A program made the translations under genes and the position numbers. DNA of 64,000 nucleotides, taken from positions 4,402,001 to 4,466,000 of the forward strand of contig OZ271831.1 of the NCBI GenBank assembly GCA_965601455.1, in the 5' to 3' direction. Positions 52,012-60,421 of the stretch are shown here, piece by piece. Each line of letters starts with the position of its first letter. Position 1 is the stretch's first letter. Under the pieces are notes generated by a model. It was given only the letters and a program-made list of their open reading frames with translations, made no database searches and had not been told where the DNA came from. This stretch comes from JANQEU01 sp965601455. GTDB taxonomy: Bacteria; Bacteroidota; Bacteroidia; Cytophagales; Cyclobacteriaceae.

Positions 52012-53994
52012 TCAATTTCCCCTATCTGATTCCTTAAAAAATCGATCATACTCATCGAAATCTTCCTCAGGTGCCAAATCGTCATTTCGCCTGCCTGGAT
52101 TATAACTAAGCACTTTAAACTCGGTTCGGCGATTTCGCTGATGCTGTTCTTCTGTTAGCGCATTCCTGACAATCAACTGCGATTCTCCATAACCCCTGGC
52201 CGAAATTCTGTTTCCATCTACACCCTGTGAAATGATGTAATCAACGGCAGACTGCGCTCGTTTGAAAGACAATTCCATATTATATTGATCATCCGCCCTG
52301 GCATCGGTATGTGATCCGAGTTCAATAAATATATCCGGATTGTCTTCCATTATCATGACCAGGCTATCTAGTACTTCGGCCGCATCCAACCTGATATTCC
52401 ATTTATTTAAATCGTAGTATATGTTATTTAGCACAATAGCTTTCTCAAGAACAATCTTGTCCAGCATCACATCTGTTTTAAAATCTACTCGGGTAATGAA
52501 CTGTGTTAGCGTATCTTTCCGAATGCTCCTTCCAACAGTTGTGAATTCCTTTCTGGTTGTGAAGTATTCTTCTCTTTCCGCGATTAAGTTATAATCCTCC
52601 TCCGTATAAACTCTGAATTCAAACTTTCCATCCTCTTCGGTAAAGATCTCGTCCAGAATGGATCCATCCTCTCCGGCAAGAATAACTTTTGAATTTGACA
52701 ATGCAATCTCCTTACCATCCTCATCAAGAGTCACGGTACGACCGGCGAGGAAATAATTAACGATTTTGAGATCCGGGTCATCGTTTACGAATGTATATAT
52801 ATCATCGTCACCTTTTCCGCCCTTTCTGTTTGATGCGAAGAAGCCCCGTGTCAAATCAAACTCGAAGAAACCGAAGTCATCCGAATGAGAGTTCATCGGT
52901 GTTCCAAGATTCTCGACAATCGTTCTTCCTCCTTCACGGTGTGATTTGAAAATATCCAATTTTCCCAGTCCCGGATGTCCATCGGATGCAAAATAAAGAG
53001 TGCCATCTTCCGATATAAACGGAAATTGTTCATTCCCATGTGTGTTGATATCAGGCCCAAGATTTCGAACATCTACCCAGCGACCTCGACGGTTTAGTTT
53101 TGCCACGTAAAGGTCAGTCTTTCCGAATCCACCTTCACGATCAGATGAAAAATAGAGCGTTTGTCCATCAGGGCTCAGGGCCGGAGTACTATCCCATGCG
53201 TCAGGATCGTTAATCGAAAGAGGTCTTGGTTCCAACCACTCGCCGTTTCTATATCGCGTGAAAAACAAGTTCACTTCGTTATGGCCGGAGGCACTGCCAT
53301 CATTGGCTTTCGCAAAAATCATGGATCGACCGTCCGCGGATAGCGTGGCTGTACCTTCGTTAATATCGTGGTGATTGATTACCTCGGGGAGTGGCCTTAG
53401 GCTTCGGATATTTACGTTCGCTCCTTTTGTTCTTACCCTGTAGATATCAGTAAACGGAGTACCAGTTGTTTTATATATTTTGCCGCCCTCCCTATTTGTG
53501 ATAAAGTATAGGAAACCGTTATTATAAACCGGAGAGTATTCAGCACTTGATGTGTTGATATCAGCGAGATTCTTTGCCCGGAAATAAGTGTCTTTATCTT
53601 CGAGGTTATCCACTTTGGAAAGGCTCTCCAGCTCGATTTCCATAAGATCCTTAATTTCTTTATCTCGAACCTTGGACATACTCCCTGTCAGCACCTTCCT
53701 TGCCAGTTCGTATCGTTTATCCGCTTTCAACGCCTGCGCATAGTGTAAATAGGAATCTTGCTCAACAACCCCTTTCTCAATTGCAGCCTGATAAAACGGC
53801 TCTGACTCGTGATTCCTGTTTGATTTACGATAGGCTTCTGCCACCATGTAGTTTATCTCCGGGTCGTTCCGCTCAAGACTTGCGGAGTACTTCTCAATGA
53901 TGGTATGATAGTCACCCATCTCAGCAGTTTTATGAACCGAGTTACAGGCGCCCAGGAGCACCAATGCCCATATGAGTATGATAAAGTTTTTCAT
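52012..53994 (-). CDS. PorE-like OmpA-family lipoprotein with TPR and PD40 repeats
   Basis: 660 residues. A lipoprotein signal peptide (lipobox LGAC, Cys17) is followed by TPR-like helices (about 25-120), a PD40/WD40-like propeller (about 150-400, for example LSADGRSMIFAKANDG, LSPDGQTLYFSSDREGG, ISEDGTLYFASDGHPG), a carboxypeptidase regulatory-like domain (about 415-490) and a C-terminal OmpA peptidoglycan-binding domain (about 515-630). This order matches PorE of the type IX secretion system. Several paralogues with this layout exist in the phylum, so the T9SS role is an inference; no other T9SS gene is in the window. Confidence 0.88.
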   Translation of the reverse strand: MKNFIILIWALVLLGACNSVHKTAEMGDYHTIIEKYSASLERNDPEINYMVAEAYRKSNRNHESEPFYQAAIEKGVVEQDSYLHYAQALKADKRYELARKVLTGSMSKVRDKEIKDLMEIELESLSKVDNLEDKDTYFRAKNLADINTSSAEYSPVYNNGFLYFITNREGGKIYKTTGTPFTDIYRVRTKGANVNIRSLRPLPEVINHHDINEGTATLSADGRSMIFAKANDGSASGHNEVNLFFTRYRNGEWLEPRPLSINDPDAWDSTPALSPDGQTLYFSSDREGGFGKTDLYVAKLNRRGRWVDVRNLGPDINTHGNEQFPFISEDGTLYFASDGHPGLGKLDIFKSHREGGRTIVENLGTPMNSHSDDFGFFEFDLTRGFFASNRKGGKGDDDIYTFVNDDPDLKIVNYFLAGRTVTLDEDGKEIALSNSKVILAGEDGSILDEIFTEEDGKFEFRVYTEEDYNLIAEREEYFTTRKEFTTVGRSIRKDTLTQFITRVDFKTDVMLDKIVLEKAIVLNNIYYDLNKWNIRLDAAEVLDSLVMIMEDNPDIFIELGSHTDARADDQYNMELSFKRAQSAVDYIISQGVDGNRISARGYGESQLIVRNALTEEQHQRNRRTEFKVLSYNPGRRNDDLAPEEDFDEYDRFFKESDRGN

Positions 53995-54068
53995 TCTACC
54001 CCTCCATTAACCAACATTATAATAACGTAATCTCCTTACTTAGGATTACTTTTTGAAGCAAAATACCG

Positions 54069-54551
54069 TTAAAAATACCTGGACATCCAGGACTCTTTTG
54101 CCGGTTGTACCCATTGGTTCTTCCAGTCTCCATAGTTCGAAACGGAATTATTGAAGACTTTCATATCTTCGGTTATACTTCCTTCGTGTACCGCTTCTTT
54201 CAGTGAATGAAGAGGCTTTAGCAAGACCGCCTCTTCGGCAAGAAATGCAATTTTCGATCGGTCTAACATCGACAAATTCAAGGACTTTTCTAACTCCCGG
54301 ATCAAACTGACGCTGGCATCAATACTGCAGCCACTGGCTCCATGCATGGATTCATCAACCGCAATGATTAGAAACTGGTTGTAAAGCACATCGAAGGACG
54401 ATAATAATTCCTGTCCATGAGCTGCCCAATTGCCTAAGAAATTTTTCGTTGCCTGCTTTACCAGCTCTTTCTCGTCATCGCTTAGCTTCCTGTCACACTG
54501 ATATACCCACAATCGGGCGTGGTCAGGCATTTGTTCTAATTCTTTTATCAT
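54069..54551 (-). CDS. Conserved Bacteroidota hypothetical protein
   Basis: 160 residues, cytoplasmic by appearance. The segment MHGASGCSIDASVSLIRELE is well known to me from Bacteroidota proteins that databases often label ABC transporter ATPase, but no Walker A, signature or Walker B motif is present here, so that label is not supported. The function is unknown. It lies 74 bases upstream (in transcription) of the PorE-like gene and 28 bases downstream of the propeller gene. Confidence 0.8.
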   Translation of the reverse strand: MIKELEQMPDHARLWVYQCDRKLSDDEKELVKQATKNFLGNWAAHGQELLSSFDVLYNQFLIIAVDESMHGASGCSIDASVSLIRELEKSLNLSMLDRSKIAFLAEEAVLLKPLHSLKEAVHEGSITEDMKVFNNSVSNYGDWKNQWVQPAKESWMSRYF

Positions 54552-54579
54552 GACGCGTTATTGTAATAATTTGAACGAT

Positions 54580-57273
54580 TTAAGGATTGGTTATAGTTCC
54601 TATTGACTTACTTGTATCACCATTTTGAGCTTTTGGCTTCCCCTGAACAATTCTTTTTAGCAATTGCTCAATTGGAAATACAAAAAGAGCAACTAAAACG
54701 TCAATTCCAAAGGCAAGGACCGGAGTTCCTACATTTCCAACAAAGGATCCTGCTGCATTTTGGAGAAATTCGATTATTAGGACAACAGTAAGTACAGTTA
54801 ACAAACTGGTGAGTATAGAGTACTTGGATCTAGTTTTTCGATTTAATCGAGCTGAACCAAAAACAAGGCTAGAAAAGAAAATCACCTCCAAAGCTCCGAA
54901 CCACCCAGTTTCCCAATAAGGTGGATTTACTTTTATTGAGATAGGTTCTGATTCTTGGATTCTTCCAAATGTGTCTCTCGACCGTACTAGAAGGCGGTAC
55001 TCACCAGAGGGCAGAAATGGAAACTCCAGGCGACTACTAGATGTCCATTCTGACCAACTCTTACTCCTCCCTTCTAGCATGTACTGATATTCAATATTTA
55101 GAAGACCCAGGTAATCGGGCCTGGCTAAGTCTACCTGAACGGTGTTGGTATTGTATTCCAGCTCCAGATTGTTAACGTCTTCTGTAACCAAGCCTTCGGA
55201 TGACCATATGGTCTTGTAATACATTTCACTTGATGGTATAGAATCACTTTCACTAGGTACATAGCGGAAAAGATTTCTGTGATCATCAATTATCCATAGG
55301 TGCCCGTCCACCTCTTCAATGAACGACATCTCAGGGAATAGCTTCAAATAGGTGTAGTCGGTAGTACCCTCCTCCTCGATCCGAAACCAGTTTTCGCCAT
55401 TATTTACCCAAATCTTATGGTCACTTTGTTGTAGATGTTTTTGTGGGATTCCGTATTTCTCAAGTTCATGATCCCTTTTAACCACTCCTGCTTCTTCATC
55501 GAGGTAGAAATAACCCAAAGTATTGACCAGGTATAGCTTATTGCTTAGCTCCGTGATCTCAATATCATCGAAGAATTGATTCTCAATGGGGTATCTATTT
55601 TCAATCTGCATGGAAGAGTCAGTTAAAGTAAATTCAAATAGGTTGTGCGCTCCGGCCCCCCAATATCGATTGTGCCGGTCCTGATAGATCTTAATGACTA
55701 CATCGCCTGATATCTGCAACTGATGGGTCTCCACCCAGAGTTCATCTTCGGATTCGAGCGTGACCAGTCCTCGATCAAAAGTGCTAATGACCAGGAAGTC
55801 CGTGTTTTCAGGATGGAAAATATACCTATTAGGCCCAGTGTAGATCTCGTGTGCTTCCTTGTCAATTATTTCAATAACACCAGAGGAGGTAGCGGCCATA
55901 TACTCTTTCCCACTGAATCGAATCAACTGATTTACTTTCTCATGTATACCTTCAATTGGTTTGTACAAATACCGTGTTGAGACTAGCTCCTGCCTCACTT
56001 TGCGCTCAAATTCCTGGCCGCTACCCTTGAATATTTTACTGAATACTCCGTCCTCATTACCTTGGAAAATACCACTCAGAAGACCGTTTGATCTATCCTG
56101 TTGATCTTTCTGCTTTGCAGGTAAGAGACCTTTCAAATTAAGGCCTTTTCGCTTTCTACTTTCTTGCGGTCGGGTGATTTGTTTAGGTTTAACAGGTGCT
56201 GATTTCGGAACGTAGTATACCCTATTCCTATATTTTTTCTCTGTATCGAAATAGTAGATGCCCGTACTGGTAGTAACCAGCCGGTATTCACCGTCTTCGA
56301 TTATCGATGTCAAATTGCCTTCAATTCCAGGAAAATAATTGAAGCTCCTTATTGGTATTTCCGGTGCTACTCTGGAGAACCCAAAACTATTGGCAACCCA
56401 CAATCCACCTCGATCATCGGAAGTAATAGCAAAAATTTCATTATCAGGTAGGCCTTTACCTCCCGTTATCTCCCCGATTAAATCCTCCTCAGTCTTGTCG
56501 AAAAACAGGATGCCATTTGCGTAGGTACTTATTCCGAACTTTCCTGGTGACGTCCAGACTAAATCGCTGACTAATAGATCATCTGAAACTCGTTTTCTCC
56601 TGTATCGACCATCATAGGTATATACGGTTCCTGCAGTTGTGAGAATGCCATACTCGTATCCGTAGTTGTTGCTCCTGCATATCTCAACGTCCTCCCCTCC
56701 AGGTAGAAAAGGCTTGGTACGCACAAGGTCAGCATTATCAATTTTCCAAATGCTGCCTCTTGACTGGACATATACCGTGCTATCAAATTCAAATACCTGA
56801 TTGAGTATAATGGTATCAGGTACAGTAAGAACCAACTGATCACCCGTTTCTTCGTAGTAAATCGTTAACTGATTGTCCTCAAGAAAATAGATTTTTTGTC
56901 CATACGACAGAACCTGGTAAACAATTTGATCGGTCGTATCCTTACGTAGGGATTGGAATTTAAGTCCTTCAGCTGCTGGAACGATCTGGCCATACTCTCC
57001 TGCACAACCCACAAAAATGTTATCATCTGAGCCTATGGCTACTGATAAAACAGAACTGGGCGTAGAGAAAAAATCCCATTCATCTCCATCAAAACGCAAT
57101 ACTCCGGATTTATTGGCTACAACCAATTCACCTCTTGACGTAAAATCAAGGTCGAAATAAACATGCTCAATATTGGGAAGTCCAGGAGCATAGGAAGTGA
57201 GAAAATAGTCTCCATCCTGACTGAGGACGGTAAAGGAACATAGTAGTCCCAGGAACGCAATGATAGCTTTCAT
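54580..57273 (-). CDS. Reg_prop/Y_Y_Y sensor-like membrane protein without a kinase domain
   Basis: 897 residues: signal peptide (about 1-18), two-component-regulator propeller repeats (for example DDRGGLWVANSFGFSRV), a Y_Y_Y domain (about 715-785, YQYMLEGRSKSWSEW and FPFLPSGEYRLLVRSRD), and about three C-terminal membrane helices (791-807, 819-838, 850-867) with a short tail. Related proteins usually continue into a histidine kinase, a LuxR/LytTR or an AraC domain; none is present here. A basic, low-complexity insert (about 358-430) interrupts the propeller. It starts a run ending at the conserved hypothetical gene. Confidence 0.82.
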   Translation of the reverse strand: MKAIIAFLGLLCSFTVLSQDGDYFLTSYAPGLPNIEHVYFDLDFTSRGELVVANKSGVLRFDGDEWDFFSTPSSVLSVAIGSDDNIFVGCAGEYGQIVPAAEGLKFQSLRKDTTDQIVYQVLSYGQKIYFLEDNQLTIYYEETGDQLVLTVPDTIILNQVFEFDSTVYVQSRGSIWKIDNADLVRTKPFLPGGEDVEICRSNNYGYEYGILTTAGTVYTYDGRYRRKRVSDDLLVSDLVWTSPGKFGISTYANGILFFDKTEEDLIGEITGGKGLPDNEIFAITSDDRGGLWVANSFGFSRVAPEIPIRSFNYFPGIEGNLTSIIEDGEYRLVTTSTGIYYFDTEKKYRNRVYYVPKSAPVKPKQITRPQESRKRKGLNLKGLLPAKQKDQQDRSNGLLSGIFQGNEDGVFSKIFKGSGQEFERKVRQELVSTRYLYKPIEGIHEKVNQLIRFSGKEYMAATSSGVIEIIDKEAHEIYTGPNRYIFHPENTDFLVISTFDRGLVTLESEDELWVETHQLQISGDVVIKIYQDRHNRYWGAGAHNLFEFTLTDSSMQIENRYPIENQFFDDIEITELSNKLYLVNTLGYFYLDEEAGVVKRDHELEKYGIPQKHLQQSDHKIWVNNGENWFRIEEEGTTDYTYLKLFPEMSFIEEVDGHLWIIDDHRNLFRYVPSESDSIPSSEMYYKTIWSSEGLVTEDVNNLELEYNTNTVQVDLARPDYLGLLNIEYQYMLEGRSKSWSEWTSSSRLEFPFLPSGEYRLLVRSRDTFGRIQESEPISIKVNPPYWETGWFGALEVIFFSSLVFGSARLNRKTRSKYSILTSLLTVLTVVLIIEFLQNAAGSFVGNVGTPVLAFGIDVLVALFVFPIEQLLKRIVQGKPKAQNGDTSKSIGTITNP

Positions 57274-57320
57274 TTTTGGTGATCCATTAATTTAACAAGC
57301 GAGCGGTGTGTCTCCCCTGC

Positions 57321-58103
57321 CTATTCCTTATAAGGAATAGACTTAAGAATATGTTTCATAACCTTGATTCGGGCCGATGTCTTCCTATTAGCTTCAATGA
57401 TGATCCATGGGTTCTTCTCGGTATGCGTCTTCTCGAACATCTGCTCTTTGTAATAAGTATACTGTTCCCATAGATCCTGCGCCCGTTCGTCAACGGGTGT
57501 CATTTTCCATCTCTTGAGTGGGTTCGCTTTTATCTCCGTAAATCGATTGAGTTGTTCCTTCTTATTAATCGAAATATAGAATTTTAACAAAATCAGATCT
57601 CCACCTGTGATCATGTCTTCAAAGGGATTAACCTCGTTCATGAAACGGTCGTATTGATCATCCGTGCAAAACCCGTTTACTGGTTCTACAACTGCACGAT
57701 TATACCAGCTTCTGTCGAAGAAGGTGATGAATCCGGGATCCGGAAGGTACTGTATGTACCGCTGGAAATACCATTGACCCTTTTCCACCTCATTTGGTTT
57801 GGGTAACGCCACAACACGATAGTATCTGGGATTCAAATGGTGAGTGACTCTACGAATGGCTCCACCTTTGCCTGCTGCATCCCTACCTTCAAAAAGTATA
57901 CAAACCCTCTTGTTGTTGTTAATTACCCAGTGTTGAAGTTTGATCAACTCAATTTGATATTTCTCAATCTCCAATTCTCCTTTCGCAAATCGTAAGGCCT
58001 TTTTCGGATCTACCTTACCCCCCTTGGCCTGCATCATGTATTTGATAGCCCTGTTGGAATTGAGTAGTTGTAAATCTTGTTGTGAAAATTCTTGTTCGCT
58101 CAT
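57321..58103 (-). CDS. ppk2: Polyphosphate kinase 2 family protein (second copy)
   Basis: 260 residues with the PPK2 P-loop FEGRDAAGKGGAI (Lys79), the segment HHLNPRYYRVVALPKP, and the Walker B/lid motif FFDRSWYNRAVVEPV (Asp130). These enzymes transfer phosphate between polyphosphate and nucleotides. It follows its tandem paralogue by 2 bases; by eye the two share roughly half of their residues over the catalytic core. The specificity (NDP or NMP, direction) cannot be deduced from the sequence with certainty. Confidence 0.92.
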   Translation of the reverse strand: MSEQEFSQQDLQLLNSNRAIKYMMQAKGGKVDPKKALRFAKGELEIEKYQIELIKLQHWVINNNKRVCILFEGRDAAGKGGAIRRVTHHLNPRYYRVVALPKPNEVEKGQWYFQRYIQYLPDPGFITFFDRSWYNRAVVEPVNGFCTDDQYDRFMNEVNPFEDMITGGDLILLKFYISINKKEQLNRFTEIKANPLKRWKMTPVDERAQDLWEQYTYYKEQMFEKTHTEKNPWIIIEANRKTSARIKVMKHILKSIPYKE

Positions 58104-58105
58104 AA

Positions 58106-59005
58106 CTAATCCAGGTGATAAATTGATCGATGGAACCTCATGACCACATTGGGATCAGGTAAGACTCTTGTGAGCGCCTGATCTTTATCGGGATACTCAA
58201 ACTGCGACAGCAAATACCTTATACTTTCAAGTCTGGCTTCCTTCTTGTTATTGGTCTTGATGATGATCCATGGGCTGAAAGAGGTATGCGTTCTACTAAA
58301 CATTTGCTCTTTGTAGTATGTGTATTTATCCCATAGCTCCTGTCCTTTCTGATCTACCGGGCTTAGCTTCCACTGCTTCAAAGGGTTGGTCATTCTCTTG
58401 CCAAATCGTCTGGATTGCTCATCCTTACCAATCGAAAACCAATATTTGATCACTTTGATACCATCCTCAAACAACATGTGTTCAAACTCCGGTACTTGCC
58501 TCATAAATTGTTGATACTGGTCTTCAGTACAGAATCCCATTACAGGTTCAACCACAGCCCGGTTGTACCAACTTCGGTCGAAAAATACCATTTCACCGGC
58601 ATTCGGAAGTACACGGATGTATCGGCGGAAATACCATTGCTTTTTCTCAAGATCCGTTGGTTTTGTAAGAGCAACAACCCTTGTTGAACGAGGATTGAGG
58701 TGCTCCGCAAAACGTTTGATGGCACCTCCCTTTCCTGCCGCGTCACGCCCCTCGAAAATAACTGCCAGACGTATGTCCTGCTCTATGATCCAGGTTTGAA
58801 GCTTGACCAGTTCAATCTGTAGCTTCTCCAACTGGTCTTCGTAGTTTACGTTGTCATTGACTTTGGTAATATCAATACCCTTTTCCTCGATTCGTTTTTT
58901 CAAGTCATCAACTGAAGAAATCTGATCGAAATCCTTTCGATCCAGGAAACGATTTTCCTTCATTTTTTCAACTACCCTGACATCTACATCCTGCTGTATA
59001 TCCAT
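58106..59005 (-). CDS. ppk2: Polyphosphate kinase 2 family protein (first copy)
   Basis: 299 residues. An N-terminal extension of about 60 residues (with RVVEKMKENRFLDRKDF) precedes the PPK2 core: P-loop FEGRDAAGKGGAI (Lys92) and FFDRSWYNRAVVEPV (Asp143), ending with a C-terminal tail (LPDPNVVMRFHRSIYHLD) missing in the neighbour. It is the longer of two tandem paralogues, with 2 bases between them, so a two-enzyme or hetero-oligomer arrangement is possible. It should act on cytoplasmic polyphosphate. Confidence 0.92.
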   Translation of the reverse strand: MDIQQDVDVRVVEKMKENRFLDRKDFDQISSVDDLKKRIEEKGIDITKVNDNVNYEDQLEKLQIELVKLQTWIIEQDIRLAVIFEGRDAAGKGGAIKRFAEHLNPRSTRVVALTKPTDLEKKQWYFRRYIRVLPNAGEMVFFDRSWYNRAVVEPVMGFCTEDQYQQFMRQVPEFEHMLFEDGIKVIKYWFSIGKDEQSRRFGKRMTNPLKQWKLSPVDQKGQELWDKYTYYKEQMFSRTHTSFSPWIIIKTNNKKEARLESIRYLLSQFEYPDKDQALTRVLPDPNVVMRFHRSIYHLD

Positions 59006-59062
59006 CCTAGATTTTTTGTCCTCAAAATAACTGAAAATACGGAAGGGGAAAAGACTAAAGTA

Positions 59063-59581
59063 TTATCTCTCTAGCCGTTGGTGTAAGATTTTCAAAACCG
59101 AATCGAAAATCCGATCATAATCCAAGGGAGAAGAGCCATCCAGGGTCAGGTGAGCATTATGACCGGTCATCAATAGAGAATTTGCTTCCCAGACATGGTC
59201 TACATACCACGGTGGTTGCGGGCCCCAACGATGGTCTTTCGCTCGCCTACTATAAAACGTCATTTCGTCAATTTCAACGAGTAATCGTAAATCACTGATG
59301 TGCAGTAACCAGGGAAATACAAAAGTGAATATGCCTTCTACAATACGAATGTCAACGTCAACCCGGTCAATAGCTTTTTTCAATCGTTGTTCATTAATAG
59401 AACCAGGATGTTCCCAGTCTCTCCGATCCCGGATCATTGGTACGTCCTTCACATCTTTAACAAAATCATCCATATCGAAAGTGGTTACAGACTTACCTTG
59501 AGCTAAAAACCGATCGGCAAGCTGTTGGCATAAACTGGATTTACCAGACCTGCTGACACCTCCTATGGCAATGAGAGACAT
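59063..59581 (-). CDS. Small P-loop kinase, uridine kinase-like
   Basis: 172 residues with Walker A GGVSRSGKSSL at residues 7-17 and a second acidic motif VTTFDMDDFVKD. The layout and length recall uridine kinase/nicotinamide riboside kinase-type enzymes (DMDDF followed by the RDWEHPGS segment), which phosphorylate a small molecule. The exact substrate is unknown. It overlaps the lipoprotein gene by one base (TGATG) and lies 57 bases before the PPK2 pair. Confidence 0.8.
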   Translation of the reverse strand: MSLIAIGGVSRSGKSSLCQQLADRFLAQGKSVTTFDMDDFVKDVKDVPMIRDRRDWEHPGSINEQRLKKAIDRVDVDIRIVEGIFTFVFPWLLHISDLRLLVEIDEMTFYSRRAKDHRWGPQPPWYVDHVWEANSLLMTGHNAHLTLDGSSPLDYDRIFDSVLKILHQRLER

Positions 59582-60168
59582 CAGTAATTTGACTCAATGA
59601 GAACCTCGACTTTCTTCCTGTATTCCGAGCGAAGTTTTTTATTTGGAAATGAAAAAAGTACGCTGCTAGCGATTTTATCAGCTTGCTGCACCAGGTCAGA
59701 TTCACTTCCATCACAGCTGTTCCAAGATTGAAGAATTAAAAAGGACTGCGAAAAGTATAACCTCAGATAGTACGCGGTATAATCTGAAAACTCTTCTTCT
59801 GATTCTTCTATCCGATCTATTTGACTAAATTTTAAGTTCGCCAGAATCGGTGAACTTCTTTGATAAGAGATTACCCCGTCTTCAAAATAGGCGCAATCCT
59901 CGGTCCTGGTTTGTAGTTCTATCGACCCTTGTTCGTCGATTGTCATGGAGTAAATAGCATCCACAAGGTCGGTCTCTCTTGAAATTGAGGCTTTGGCAAA
60001 CTCCCATGCTCGTCCTGGAGCAATTCCGGTCAAAACAACTTCCCTTCCATCCAGGTACTTTACCGCTTTATCTATTCTTTTGATTGGATCATCGGCTTCG
60101 CCCGAACAAGCGATGAAAAGCAATGGCCAAACCAACAACTGACCCAATAATCTCAAAGAAACCTTCAT
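59581..60168 (-). CDS. Putative lipoprotein of unknown function
   Basis: 195 residues. The N-terminus is a lipoprotein signal peptide with lipobox FIAC (Cys21). The rest is a mixed, mostly beta-type sequence with the stretch DAIYSMTIDEQGSIELQTRTEDC and no recognised domain. It is probably anchored to the outer membrane facing the periplasm. It starts the minus-strand run that includes the small kinase and the PPK2 pair. TATTTTGC upstream (60190 region) is a near match to the -7 consensus. Confidence 0.8.
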   Translation of the reverse strand: MKVSLRLLGQLLVWPLLFIACSGEADDPIKRIDKAVKYLDGREVVLTGIAPGRAWEFAKASISRETDLVDAIYSMTIDEQGSIELQTRTEDCAYFEDGVISYQRSSPILANLKFSQIDRIEESEEEFSDYTAYYLRLYFSQSFLILQSWNSCDGSESDLVQQADKIASSVLFSFPNKKLRSEYRKKVEVLIESNY

Positions 60169-60307
60169 CTATTTGATTTAAGAACAGGCAAAATAACCAA
60201 TCAGAATCGAACGCCCATATTTTATATAACGGGCGTCATTGGTCCGGATGACAAAAGCATTTTCCAACTCTCTGGCATTAAAATCAAAGCTTCATGACTG
60301 CCAAATG

Positions 60308-60324
60308 ATCCGTCTCTCACGGAT
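60308..60324. promoter_or_regulatory. Hairpin in the divergent gap
   Basis: A perfect 6-bp inverted repeat, ATCCGT/ACGGAT, with a CTCTC loop. A T-run (ATTTTTT) follows 12 bases later. It lies between the lipoprotein gene and the acyltransferase gene. Function unknown. Confidence 0.35.
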
Positions 60325-60384
60325 ATGCAACACAATTTTTTAATGATTACAACAGGTATTTTCGAATCATAGTCAATAGCACCT

Positions 60385-60392
60385 TAATTTTG
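60385..60392 (+). promoter_or_regulatory. Putative -7 element (TAATTTTG) of the acyltransferase gene
   Basis: An exact TAnnTTTG match 29 bases before the ATG at 60422. A TTTTCG about 20 bases upstream is a poor -33 candidate. Confidence 0.5.
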
Positions 60393-60421
60393 AAGTGCAT
60401 CTAGAAACACTCAACTGATCA

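Noticed and set aside
54069..54551. ABC transporter ATPase label for the conserved hypothetical
   Set aside because: There is no Walker A, signature or Walker B motif in the 160 residues.
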